A stretch of DNA of 52,018 nucleotides from Entamoeba histolytica HM-1:IMSS. Its lineage: Eukaryota > Evosea > Mastigamoebida > Endamoebidae. How positions within the stretch are numbered: position 1 is the stretch's first letter; every line of letters begins with the position of its first letter. Position numbers and translations under genes: made by a program. Location: positions 1 to 52,018 of the forward strand of contig NW_001914958.1 in the NCBI RefSeq assembly GCF_000208925.1. Direction: 5' to 3'. Shown here one piece after another: positions 21,563 to 31,199 of this stretch. The notes under the pieces were generated by a model that was not told where the DNA came from, did not search any database, and saw only the letters and a program-made list of their open reading frames with translations.

Positions 21563-22006
21563 GGTTTCTCTTTCTTTGAAATGAAAATGAAAAGAGAACT
21601 TGATCTGTGAAAATCCAAACGCATAAATTTTGATTCTATTCTTTTTTAATTTATTTTACTATATTTATAATTTATTTTTCGTTTTATTTACTTTAAAAAA
21701 ACTTCATGACACAATTTTGAACATCGCTAGTAACCAATGGAAAAACCAAATAATACTCATTTCAATTGATACACATCGACAAATAAAACACTTTAACAAC
21801 TTTATTCTATTAAAAATTTATTGTTCTTGTTCAACATAATGGTTGAGAATCTTTAATATGAAATATATGAAAAAAAGAATATTATCTTGAGAAGGAAATA
21901 TGAAAATAACTTTGAACAATCTCAAATAAACAGAAAAATATAATAATTATTATTTCTTTTTAATTCTGAATAAAAACCCTTTTTTTTAAAATAAGTTAAT
22001 CAAAAG
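21563..22006. other. Divergent promoter region, CCT-theta and eIF3c
   Basis: 444 bases between two outward-facing genes, A+T-rich and with no supportable coding sequence. A T-run and an AATCAAAAG stretch abut the eIF3c start. I could not find an unambiguous GAAC box for either gene. Confidence 0.5.
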
Positions 22007-23851
22007 ATGTCACGTAAAAACAGCAACAAGAAGTTACAAGAAGAAGAGGAAGAAATAGAAGATGAAGAAGAGGAAGAAGTAGAAGAGGGAGTAGAAGATG
22101 AAGAAGAGGAAGAAGATGAAAGTGATGAAGAAGTAGATGAAAAAGATGATGAGGAAGAAGTAGAAGAGGAAGAAGAAGAGGAGGAAGAAGACAGTGTTGA
22201 AGAGTATGAGATTCATGTCTATGAAGAAAATGGAGAAGAAGTTCTCTTTGGAGATGAAGAAGATGAAGAATGGAATCCAGTTGTTGCTGAAATTGCACCA
22301 GCACCAAATGTAGATGTAACACAAACTGCAACAAGTAATTTTTGGAAGTGGTTACGAAAAGATTGGATTGAGTCTCATGGTGGATTACAAGCAGTGATCA
22401 ATGGAGGACTTTATTATGGTAATGATGAAATTAAAAAAACTTCTGGTACTACAGAAACTAAAGAGAAAGTTGAAGTTAAAAAAGAACGAGTTCAAGTTGA
22501 ATTATTTGATAAGTCTATTCAAGGAGATGAAGCAATTGAAAAGAAACACATTGAGGTTATTGATAAAACTAAACAAAAAGATAGAGATGAGTTACCAATG
22601 TATTTGATTTGGTTAGAAGAAAATGCTAGTGCACAAACATTAAAATTCAAGATTGCATCTGATATTTTATCTGTTTCTATTACTAATTATGGAAGAAGTA
22701 AAAGACCTGGAATTGGAATGGATAATGAATTTCTTGGTACTCTTCTTAAAACATCAGAAAGAATTCTTGAATATCTAAAAAATAATGAAGTTATTGCTTT
22801 ATTAAATGATAAATCAATTAGTAATAGAATTAGCCTTTCTTTAAGTAGAATTATTGAAGATGAAGTTCATTCATTAAAAGAATTTACTCCATCAACAGAA
22901 ATATATTCAAATAAAATGCAAGAAATTGTTAAATTTTCAAATATTTCATTAGTTGTATTAGCTCATTTAAAGAATATTGCTAAAAGTGTTAATGCACTTG
23001 CAAATGATTTTATTGACATCTTTATTGACTTAGCCTTATCTATTCTTAAGGCTATTCATTGTTTCCCAAATGATACATCATTTATTTATGATAATCAACC
23101 AATAACCCTTAAAAATTTAGTAACTGCACTTGCTACAGTTATCTTTACAGAGTCTAAAGATGAAGAATCAAAACAAATTGCATTCCTTTGTCATGTTGCT
23201 TATCTTGCTTTAAATGGAGATTATAGTGGTGCTTCATTATTAGTTTCAATTCCAGCAACATTAATTAATAGTAATATTCCATTCCAAATTTTACATAATA
23301 GAGCTGTTGCTCTTACTGCTCTTTCTGCTTTTAAGGCAAAAGAATATCGATTAGTTTATAAATTACTTCATGACTTAATTCAAACAAACCATGTTCAAGT
23401 TATTCTTGGTCAAGCTAATATGAAATCAGAAACAAGATCAATTCCACCACATATGTTTATTGACATTAATGCGTTAACTGCTGCTTTTTATTTCTCAGCA
23501 ATTGCTTCTGAAGAAGGAGATTCTCCAATGAATATTACTGCATTCAAAAAATTAATTGAAAATAAATCAGCTGCTTTTATTGTTCCAGCACAAAATATTA
23601 GTGGGCATGCTTGTGCAATTCATCGAGCTATTCTTGAAGGAGATTGGGTTTCTGCTTTTGAACGTATTGATATAATTGAAAGTCAAACTACTCTGAAATT
23701 AGATTATTCAGATATTAAAAATATCATTAAAACATTTGCTGCTAAGGTTTATATTAAGAAATATAGAGATTATTATAATGACCTTACTCCAGAATATTTT
23801 GCTGAACTATTCCAAATAAGTGAAGATGCTGCAAAGACTCTATTGAATTAA
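22007..23851 (+). CDS. Translation initiation factor eIF3 subunit C
   Basis: eIF3c/NIP1, a core subunit of the cytosolic eIF3 complex that binds the 40S subunit and helps recruit eIF1, eIF5 and mRNA. 614 residues, clearly shorter than the usual 800-900. Residues 5-85 are an almost unbroken Glu/Asp tract. Then comes the conserved entry (SNFWKWLRKDWIESHGG, about 108-125), a helical middle, and the PCI-type end (HACAIHRAILEGDWVSAFERI, KKYRDYYNDLTPEYFAELFQISEDAAKTLLN). The frame stops inside what in relatives is the winged-helix part of the PCI domain, and I see no splice site that would extend it. It starts at the first ATG of the frame. Confidence 0.85.
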   Translation: MSRKNSNKKLQEEEEEIEDEEEEEVEEGVEDEEEEEDESDEEVDEKDDEEEVEEEEEEEEEDSVEEYEIHVYEENGEEVLFGDEEDEEWNPVVAEIAPAPNVDVTQTATSNFWKWLRKDWIESHGGLQAVINGGLYYGNDEIKKTSGTTETKEKVEVKKERVQVELFDKSIQGDEAIEKKHIEVIDKTKQKDRDELPMYLIWLEENASAQTLKFKIASDILSVSITNYGRSKRPGIGMDNEFLGTLLKTSERILEYLKNNEVIALLNDKSISNRISLSLSRIIEDEVHSLKEFTPSTEIYSNKMQEIVKFSNISLVVLAHLKNIAKSVNALANDFIDIFIDLALSILKAIHCFPNDTSFIYDNQPITLKNLVTALATVIFTESKDEESKQIAFLCHVAYLALNGDYSGASLLVSIPATLINSNIPFQILHNRAVALTALSAFKAKEYRLVYKLLHDLIQTNHVQVILGQANMKSETRSIPPHMFIDINALTAAFYFSAIASEEGDSPMNITAFKKLIENKSAAFIVPAQNISGHACAIHRAILEGDWVSAFERIDIIESQTTLKLDYSDIKNIIKTFAAKVYIKKYRDYYNDLTPEYFAELFQISEDAAKTLLN

Positions 23852-23900
23852 TTTAAAAAAATTGCTTTTAAATTCTTTTTACTTTTAAAATAACATTCAT

Positions 23901-24224
23901 TTATTTTAATAAATATGGTTCTGGATATAAGGCTGAAGGGTGTTTAGATAATATCCAATCTTTGATTCTATTAATCTTTTGAATATAGAATAATTTGTTT
24001 ATTTTACTTACTGATTTTTCAGTCATTTGTTGTGATTTAATGTTTTGTTGTTTTGGTTTATAACATTCTTCGTTTGCAAGCTGTAATTTATCAGTTTTAT
24101 TTTGAATAGATAAAGCAGTATCTCTTCTGAAAGTTAGACTTTTGCTGTTGATAAATTGGTTTTGCTTATTTTCAGTAACTAATTGGAATGACTTCATAAC
24201 TTTATCAACAACAATTACTTGCAT
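23901..24224 (-). CDS. Hypothetical basic protein, 107 residues
   Basis: Not recognised. Lys/Gln-rich, with a possibly conserved C-terminal segment (FYIQKINRIKDWILSKHPSALYPEPYLLK). Support for a real gene is a GAAC promoter box 20 bases before the ATG and its placement in an otherwise empty gap. No signal peptide or membrane segment is seen. It converges with eIF3c, whose stop is only 49 bases away, so the two transcripts may overlap at their 3' ends. Confidence 0.5.
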   Translation of the reverse strand: MQVIVVDKVMKSFQLVTENKQNQFINSKSLTFRRDTALSIQNKTDKLQLANEECYKPKQQNIKSQQMTEKSVSKINKLFYIQKINRIKDWILSKHPSALYPEPYLLK

Positions 24225-24243
24225 TGTATAATGGTATTACTTA

Positions 24244-24247
24244 GTTC
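24244..24247 (-). promoter_or_regulatory. GAAC core-promoter box
   Basis: On the minus strand CTCTGAACTAAG lies just before the 107-residue gene. It matches the Entamoeba GAAC element and is the main argument that this small gene is transcribed. Confidence 0.45.
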
Positions 24248-24477
24248 AGAGATATTCAAATAAACATCACTTTATAACACTATTATATATGACAGAACAT
24301 AAATTTTCTTGTTTAATTAATATGAACTTTCTTTTGAGTCTAAATTTTATAAATTTAATTCAAGATAGTTAAAATATATAAATATAAATATTATTAATGA
24401 GGAGTTATTTAAATATACATCATTGTTGAATCTTGACATCAAAAAAAAAATTAAAGCAAAATAATGATACAAATAAT

Positions 24478-26211
24478 TTATTCAAGTATTAAATTAGATT
24501 CAACCCACTGAATTACATAACTATCTTTTATACGTGGAATAATAATGGTTCTAATATTTTGATAATATTCTTTCAACCAATTTTTCTCTTCAATTGTTAG
24601 TAGATCATAATCAATTAAACAAGAACAATATGGAACCAATGTTAATGGTGTTAACTTAAAAGATGAGTTTTGTGTATTTTCAAAAACAATAACATTTTCT
24701 ATTCTAATTCCAAATTCTTTCTCAAGATAAATACCTGGTTCAATACTTGTTGTCATCCCTTCTTTTACTTTTAAACCAACTCCATACATTGGTGGGTATT
24801 CATGAACAAAAGAATAATGACCAACTCCATGACCAATGTCATGTTTAAAGTCCCATTCTTCATTTTCATTTAAAATGAGTTTTCTTGAAACTGTATCAAT
24901 TTTATCAATACTTTCGTCCTGAAGAATTTTTGTCATCTGTGCATCTATATGTCCTTGAAGTACTCTGGTATAACACAGTCTTTCTTTTTGTGTCGGTGTT
25001 CCAAAATGAAGAGTTCTTGTAACATCAGTTGTGCATCCACTTTTATATTGTGCTCCAACATCACATAACAATGTTTTATCCCAATTAATTAATTCATTTT
25101 TTTGTTCTGTTGGTTCATAATGCATCATTGCTCCATTCTTTCCAGTAGCAATGATAGAAAGGAAACTTGGTTCATCATATTTTTCTCCAAGTTCTTTTCT
25201 TAATTTTTCTAATAATACACTTGCATCCCATTCTGTAATATCAGTCCCTTTTAATTGATTTAATTTACTAAAGAAATAACAAAGAATAACACTATCATTG
25301 ATATGAATTTGTTTTATCATCTCAATTTCTTTTGAACTTCTTATTGATCTTAATTCTTGAATAAATCTTAGTGATTCTTTTCTTTTCAAATTTGAAATCG
25401 AGTCAATAATATCTTGTAATTTCATATTAACATTTTCTTTATTATAAACAACAATGGGAGTTTTTATTAAATGTTTAATAGATCCAAAGAATGAATGATA
25501 AGAGTGAATTTTAATCTTTAATTCATTAAATGGATATTGTACTTCTAATTCTTGTGCTTGGTTTTTATTTCCCACAAACAGATGAACTTGGGTTGGAGTA
25601 ATAACTCCATACCCATATGCTATTGGTGAAAAAGGAATATCATGTGCTCTAATATTGAAAGCCCAATTAACATCAGCAAGATCAGTTAATATAATAGTAC
25701 TATTATGATATTTCTTTCTAATACTTTCTATTTTTTGAATTACTGGTGTTGAACATTCATTAAAAAGATGAATTGGAGATAAAATAAATGGTAAAGGATT
25801 AATAATATTAAAAATATCAATTGGGATAATATCCAATTCAATATCAAAAAGTTCTTCTAATGACATGTAATTTGTAATTTCAGGATTGAGTCCTAGAGAA
25901 ATCTTTTTACTTTGTTTAATCATTAAACATGGAGAAATAGTTTCTATATTATCAATATCATATACTTCCCATCCTTGTGCAATTTCTTTTTTTGCTTGTA
26001 AAAAATAAATACTATCAGTCCATAAACATGCTTGTTTTTGAGTTATAACAATTTCACCTGTAAATCCACTAAATCCACATAACCACTCTAATCGATGATA
26101 AAATGAATGAGTAAATTCTGTCATATGAGGATCAGATATTTCATGATAATAATGAGTAATTTTACGTTTTTTCATTTCATTTCTTAAGAGTTTTAAATGT
26201 TGTTGAAACAT
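24478..26211 (-). CDS. Xaa-Pro aminopeptidase (M24B)
   Basis: Cytosolic aminopeptidase P type metallopeptidase that removes an N-terminal residue preceding proline. 577 residues, near the roughly 600 of the three-domain eukaryotic form: two creatinase-like N-terminal domains (1-130 and 155-280), then the pita-bread catalytic domain. Expected two-metal ligands are present: Asp 384 (LLCDVGAQY), Asp 396 (TTDVTRT), His 461 (GHGVGHYSF), Glu 491 (SIEPG) and Glu 505 (GIRIENV). The loop between the two Asp ligands has one residue more than the usual form (YKSGCTTD). No signal peptide is seen, so cytosolic location is inferred. It is divergent from the capping-protein gene, 135 bases away. Confidence 0.93.
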   Translation of the reverse strand: MFQQHLKLLRNEMKKRKITHYYHEISDPHMTEFTHSFYHRLEWLCGFSGFTGEIVITQKQACLWTDSIYFLQAKKEIAQGWEVYDIDNIETISPCLMIKQSKKISLGLNPEITNYMSLEELFDIELDIIPIDIFNIINPLPFILSPIHLFNECSTPVIQKIESIRKKYHNSTIILTDLADVNWAFNIRAHDIPFSPIAYGYGVITPTQVHLFVGNKNQAQELEVQYPFNELKIKIHSYHSFFGSIKHLIKTPIVVYNKENVNMKLQDIIDSISNLKRKESLRFIQELRSIRSSKEIEMIKQIHINDSVILCYFFSKLNQLKGTDITEWDASVLLEKLRKELGEKYDEPSFLSIIATGKNGAMMHYEPTEQKNELINWDKTLLCDVGAQYKSGCTTDVTRTLHFGTPTQKERLCYTRVLQGHIDAQMTKILQDESIDKIDTVSRKLILNENEEWDFKHDIGHGVGHYSFVHEYPPMYGVGLKVKEGMTTSIEPGIYLEKEFGIRIENVIVFENTQNSSFKLTPLTLVPYCSCLIDYDLLTIEEKNWLKEYYQNIRTIIIPRIKDSYVIQWVESNLILE

Positions 26212-26329
26212 GAATTAAGAAATAAACAATTTTAATTAAAATATAAAACATTATCTTTAAATAACACAAAAATAAAAATAGAGAAATATGAAAAAATTAT
26301 TTTAATTTTTTAGAGTTCAACGATTCACT

Positions 26330-26343
26330 GAACTCAAAATTCA
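26330..26343 (+). promoter_or_regulatory. GAAC box plus initiator of capping protein gene
   Basis: CTGAACTC (GAAC at 26330-26333) is followed at once by AAAATTCA (26336-26343), matching the Entamoeba initiator consensus AAAAATTCA, three bases before the ATG at 26347. Together they predict a leader of only a few bases. This is the clearest core promoter in the window. Confidence 0.6.
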
Positions 26344-26346
26344 AAG

Positions 26347-27159
26347 ATGGCTTCAGAAAGCGAGAAAACTAAGATTGTTACAACGTTCCTTAAAGACTCT
26401 CCACCAGGAGAATTTAATAATGTTCTTAAAGATTGTAGAGAAGTAGTTGGTGATGATAGTATATTCCAAGAATGTCTTCCAATTTGTTTACATGATTACA
26501 ACACTGAACAACTCACAGTTGTAATGGATGGAACTAATCCAGTAATTATTTCTAAATACACAGAACAATCTGCTCAAGAATTTATTGATCCAGTTAATAA
26601 GAAAGTTGTTACTTTTGATCACTTGAGCAAACAAATCACTTCAAGTCAACCACTTTCTTCTGGACTTCCAGGTAATGATTCATTAAGACAAGCTCTTCAA
26701 AAGAAATTAGACAATTATGCAAAAGAATTCTATCCAAAAGGTGCTGCTATTGTAATGCCAAAAGATAATAATACATATACAATTATTATTTCTGCTGCTG
26801 ATCTTAAAGTAGCTCAATTCTCTAATGGTAAATGGAGATCAGAATGGACTATTTCTGTTGGAAGTAAAGTAACTTGTGAAGGAAGAATTAGAGTTCAAGT
26901 TCATTACTTTGAAGATGCTAATATTCAAATGCATACTGATACTAAAAAGAAAGTAACTTGTAATGGTGGTTCTGAAGATCAAATTGCTCAAAATGTTATT
27001 AAGGAAATAAAAAATATTGAAGACACTTTCCATGCAGAACTTGATAAAATCTTTGCTACATTAAGTGATAATTGTCTTAAGGCATTAAGAAGACAACTCC
27101 CAATCTCTAGACAAAAGATTAACTGGGCAAATTGGAAAGGTCATAAGATGATGAAATAA
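26347..27159 (+). CDS. F-actin capping protein subunit alpha
   Basis: Alpha subunit of CapZ/capping protein, which with a beta subunit caps barbed ends of actin filaments. 270 residues, against about 286 usual. Seen: N-terminal helices (IVTTFLKDSPPGEFNNVLKDCREVV), the central sheet with KWRSEWTISV (near 163-172, the conserved WRS motif) and VQVHYFEDANIQM, the long helix, and a C-terminal tentacle (LRRQLPISRQKINWANWKGHKMM) that contacts actin in known structures. The start is set by a GAAC box and initiator immediately upstream. The beta subunit is not in this window. Confidence 0.94.
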   Translation: MASESEKTKIVTTFLKDSPPGEFNNVLKDCREVVGDDSIFQECLPICLHDYNTEQLTVVMDGTNPVIISKYTEQSAQEFIDPVNKKVVTFDHLSKQITSSQPLSSGLPGNDSLRQALQKKLDNYAKEFYPKGAAIVMPKDNNTYTIIISAADLKVAQFSNGKWRSEWTISVGSKVTCEGRIRVQVHYFEDANIQMHTDTKKKVTCNGGSEDQIAQNVIKEIKNIEDTFHAELDKIFATLSDNCLKALRRQLPISRQKINWANWKGHKMMK

Positions 27160-27394
27160 GATTTTATCTCTTCATTAATTTTCAATTATTCTTTCAAATT
27201 TTTTTATATTTTTTTTTAAGATCTTATTAATATTACTTTTCAAAAAAAAAAATAAAATAATTTTAAGATTATTGAGTTATAATAAAATTTAATAATAAAT
27301 AAACTCAACAGAAGTTACTAGAAGATGAGAATATAAGATGACATTGAATTTGAGGTTTAATAAGTATAAGAAAGAAAGACGTGGCAGTCAAAAA

Positions 27395-27398
27395 GAAC
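27395..27398 (+). promoter_or_regulatory. Possible GAAC box of CAND1 gene
   Basis: AAAGAACTTAAA lies 42 bases before the CAND1 start. It falls inside a 30-codon open frame (27338-27430); with a transcription start downstream of the box, that frame would not be an upstream ORF. Confidence 0.3.
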
Positions 27399-27439
27399 TT
27401 AAAAAGGATGAATCAGAGAAAAATAAATAAATAAGAAAA

Positions 27440-30400
27440 ATGCAATTTAACATTGATTTAAATATGACATTAGAGAAGATGAGAAATCCTGATCCTGATT
27501 TAAGATATATGGCAACCTCTGATTTTAATAATAGTTTAAATAAAAGTAAAGTATTTAAATTTGACCAAACACAACAAAAAAAGATTGTTATTGGTCTTTT
27601 AACATTACTTACTGATGAAACTAATGATGTTAAAGATATTGCTATTAAATGCATGACATCATTCGCTCCATATATAACATCTGCTTTATCAGTAAAATTA
27701 ATGTTAGAAAAATTACAAACTATTTTATTAGACCCAGCTAAGAAAATGGACATTCATAGAGATGTTGCTGTTGAAGTTATTAAACAAACTTTAAAAATCT
27801 TTATTATTAATAAAGAATTTAAATTATTATTGAACGATAGTTTTTCTATTCCATTACTTAATTTCTTTAATCGTAAAGAATTAACTGATATATCTATTGG
27901 ATATAATTTAGATGTGTTAGATGTTATTATCACTAAAAATGGATCTACATTAGATATATCTAATGTCATTAAAACTCTTCTTCCTTATATTTCTAACGGT
28001 GTTTTTGCAAACAGAAGAAGAACAGTTCAATGTATTGCACATCTTTCTAAATATGCTGATGATAAACAATTAGAATTAATTCTTAATGACTCTCTTACCG
28101 CTTTAAAGAAATGTGCTGTTAAAGAACAAATGAAAGTATATGTAACTTTGTTTTCATCTATTTGTGGTATTATTAAAGACAAATTTGGACCTTTTGTTAA
28201 TAATACTTTTGTTCTTTTAAAAGAAAAGTTTACTGGAGCTGAAGAAGATGTTGATGATGATTTGAAGGAAGCTGTTTTGAATACTTATAATGTTTTTCTT
28301 TTGTCTTGTCCAAGTAAACTTGGTAAAATAGCTGATGAGATTTTAGGTGTTGCTTTGGAATATATTCAATATGATCCTAATAGATTTGAATTTGATGAAG
28401 AAGATGGAGAAGCAATGGAAGAAGAGGAAGAAGAAGAAGAGGAAGAAGAAGATATTTTTGAAGATGAACAAGATGTTACTTGGAAATTAAGAAAGTTAGC
28501 AGGTGATTGCATTAATTCTATTATCCTCAAAAGAGAGGATTTGTTTGATAGATTTATAGAAGAAGGACTTTCAGTTGTTGTTAAAAGAATGAAAGAAAGT
28601 GTTGAGATAGTATTAGATATTATTTTAGGTATTTATTCATTAACAATAAATACAATTAATAATGGTCATAAAGTAGTTCATGAAAAGATTACACAAACTA
28701 TTCCAACTGTTATTTCTCAAATAAACATTATTTTGAATGGAAAGAAGTTTGTTGAGAAATCAAAGATTGAATGTTTTAAGATTATTTCAGAACTTTCTAT
28801 ATTTGATGGAGATATTTTGCTTAAAGAAATTGGAATAACACAAAGTGTCATTACTGAATTACTTAAGGCACCAAAAACACATGTAGAATTATTATTTGCT
28901 CTTTGTGATTCATTGAGAAATTTATTCAAAGTGAAAGGAACAAGTTCAATAGATATTTCTATTTCTCCAATTCTTATTTCATTATTTGAAAACAAGAATT
29001 TTAGAATTGCTATTGATGCAATTAAAACTGAAAATTCATTATTAGAAAATACAGATACTATTGAAGAAGGAAAAGAATTAAATGTTGTAAATATTCTTAG
29101 TTCATTAATTAGTTTAATTAAATCAGATAAAGATCATGAAGTTAAAGAACAAGCGATTTATTGCATTGGAACAATTATTAAAAAGTTCATTTCTATATTA
29201 CCATTTGATTCATTGAAAGAGTCATTTGATGAACTTATTTCATTATATGAAAATACTTTTTTGAAAGCACCTGCATTAATTGTAGTTGGAAATACAATTA
29301 ATTATCAAATTTTAAATGTATTAAAGAATGCAGACAAATTATTCCTTCAAACTATCCAACAAACACAACAAGCAACGAGACAAGTTAAAGTTACTTCATT
29401 AAATGCTTGTAAAAGTATTTTAGAGTCATATCCTTCAATTTCTAATAAAACTATAGAGTTAGCATTACCAACCATTTCTAGTTTTATTTATGATAGTGAT
29501 AGTAGTATTGTAGAAATATCTGTTAACATTATTTCTTTATTTGCTAAGAATGAAGAATTAATAAATACAATTCTAAATAATGTATATCGTAAATTAGTAG
29601 AAATTAGTAAAGGAAATAATGCACGTGAAAGTTTAGGTTCATGTTTAATGAATATAACTGCTATTTTAGCCACTAAAGAAAAAAAGAAAGTTACTGATAT
29701 GATTATGAAGATTGAAAATCATATTTACTCTAAAGCTAATTTATATTTAACTGGTTTAATGCTTGCTGCTACTAAACCTGAAGTGTCAACGATTCTTAAA
29801 GAAGTTAAGGCTAGTGTAAAAATTTTGAAAGCTAATGTTAGTCAATCAGTTGAATTCTTTAATACAATTGTTTTATTATATGCTATTGGACAAATGGCTA
29901 TTAATGGAGAGGTTGAAAAAGAATCACTTCAAGATATTCTTGTTGATTTACTTGAAGTTGATAGTGACCCAGTTAGACAGGCTGCATCTATGGCACTTGG
30001 GTCTCTTCCAGGAGTTATCCCATTCTTATTTGAAAAGTTACAAAAGAAGAAGAGTTTCTTCTTAATGAGTGCAATGAAAGAAGCTGTTAAGTATACTGAC
30101 CAAAGTGAAGTTGAAAATATAATACAACAACTTATTTTACTTGGTTCTGATGATAAAATTTTATTACCATTGTCTGATTGTTTTGGTAAATTAATTTCTA
30201 TTGATGCTGCAACTTATGTACCACGATATTATGTACCAGCATTAAAAGATAAAAATGGTAATGCTGCATTAATTGGATCAATTAAAAAGACATGTATGAA
30301 TAATTGTGATGTTCAATTATTTGTTCCATTAATTCCTTTAGTTGTATCAAGGTTAGGAGATAAAACACCAGCAATTAAATGTGCATTATTTGCTGTTATT

Positions 30401-30967
30401 TCATATTTATTAAATCATGCACAAAAAGAAATTTATCCATATCTTAATAGTATTTTGGAAAATGTTATTGCACAAACTGCAGTTGATCAAACTTATATTC
30501 TTGTTGCTAAATTCGGTAATTGTAAACATATTTCAGATAATGGTCTTGATGCTAGAAAGGCAGTTTATGATTGTTTGAATGTATTGATTGATAATTTCTT
30601 AAATGATCTTGATTATAAGAAAATTGCAACAACAGTATTAAATGGTATTGTTAATGATAATGATCATGACATTAAATTACTCTGTTTCAATTTATTAACA
30701 AAGATGGTTATTCTTAATCCTGACCCTATGGTAGAAAATATTGAAGACTTTGTTCCAGAGATGAGAAAGCTTATTAGTAGTTCTTTAGATGAAAAGAATA
30801 AGGATGTTGATCCACCAAAACAACAAGAACTTTCAAAAGCAGTTTGCAGATTTATTGCTAAAATTTCTGCCCATCCATTGGCAAATGTAAGTGTTCAATT
30901 TGAGAAGTTATTTAATGATATTATGAATAGTTTGAAAATGGGACCAATATTTAAATCAATGGTTTAA
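27440..30967 (+). CDS. CAND1/TIP120 cullin-exchange factor
   Basis: Cullin-associated NEDD8-dissociated protein 1, a HEAT-repeat solenoid that binds unneddylated cullins and swaps substrate receptors of SCF ligases. 1175 residues against about 1230 in animals. Seen: an N-terminal HEAT series starting MTLEKMRNPDPDLRYMATSDF, the diagnostic acidic insert (EAMEEEEEEEEEEEDIFEDE, near 315-335) followed by DVTWKLRKLAGDCINSII, where animals have DISWKVRRAAAKCL, and many later repeats up to PLANVSVQFEKLFNDIMNSL. The N-terminal 440 residues and C-terminal part both match the family order. No intron. It lies alone on the plus strand after capping protein. Confidence 0.92.
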   Translation: MQFNIDLNMTLEKMRNPDPDLRYMATSDFNNSLNKSKVFKFDQTQQKKIVIGLLTLLTDETNDVKDIAIKCMTSFAPYITSALSVKLMLEKLQTILLDPAKKMDIHRDVAVEVIKQTLKIFIINKEFKLLLNDSFSIPLLNFFNRKELTDISIGYNLDVLDVIITKNGSTLDISNVIKTLLPYISNGVFANRRRTVQCIAHLSKYADDKQLELILNDSLTALKKCAVKEQMKVYVTLFSSICGIIKDKFGPFVNNTFVLLKEKFTGAEEDVDDDLKEAVLNTYNVFLLSCPSKLGKIADEILGVALEYIQYDPNRFEFDEEDGEAMEEEEEEEEEEEDIFEDEQDVTWKLRKLAGDCINSIILKREDLFDRFIEEGLSVVVKRMKESVEIVLDIILGIYSLTINTINNGHKVVHEKITQTIPTVISQINIILNGKKFVEKSKIECFKIISELSIFDGDILLKEIGITQSVITELLKAPKTHVELLFALCDSLRNLFKVKGTSSIDISISPILISLFENKNFRIAIDAIKTENSLLENTDTIEEGKELNVVNILSSLISLIKSDKDHEVKEQAIYCIGTIIKKFISILPFDSLKESFDELISLYENTFLKAPALIVVGNTINYQILNVLKNADKLFLQTIQQTQQATRQVKVTSLNACKSILESYPSISNKTIELALPTISSFIYDSDSSIVEISVNIISLFAKNEELINTILNNVYRKLVEISKGNNARESLGSCLMNITAILATKEKKKVTDMIMKIENHIYSKANLYLTGLMLAATKPEVSTILKEVKASVKILKANVSQSVEFFNTIVLLYAIGQMAINGEVEKESLQDILVDLLEVDSDPVRQAASMALGSLPGVIPFLFEKLQKKKSFFLMSAMKEAVKYTDQSEVENIIQQLILLGSDDKILLPLSDCFGKLISIDAATYVPRYYVPALKDKNGNAALIGSIKKTCMNNCDVQLFVPLIPLVVSRLGDKTPAIKCALFAVISYLLNHAQKEIYPYLNSILENVIAQTAVDQTYILVAKFGNCKHISDNGLDARKAVYDCLNVLIDNFLNDLDYKKIATTVLNGIVNDNDHDIKLLCFNLLTKMVILNPDPMVENIEDFVPEMRKLISSSLDEKNKDVDPPKQQELSKAVCRFIAKISAHPLANVSVQFEKLFNDIMNSLKMGPIFKSMV

Positions 30968-31199
30968 TCTTAATTTAATAAATTGAAAAGAAACTTACTC
31001 AATCATTTTTAATTTTAGTTTTATGTTAATTTTAATTGAGTTGGATAATGGTTATCTAAATAATTATCATTAAATTGAAAAGTTACTTCTCTTTATCATT
31101 TCATCTTAATTAATTTATTATGAATTGTAAATTGTTTTAACAAAAATTTATCTATTTCATTACAAAAAACTAAAATCCAGATTGAAAAATTACTAGAAA

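Noticed and set aside
22034..22334. Long minus-strand frames of Leu/His/Phe opposite the eIF3c start
   Set aside because: They are shadows of the GAA/GAT-rich acidic tract, with no start context or domain.
27338..27430. 30-codon upstream ORF nine bases before CAND1
   Set aside because: A GAAC promoter box lies inside it and Entamoeba leaders are usually very short, so it is probably not transcribed; Lys/Glu-rich by composition only.
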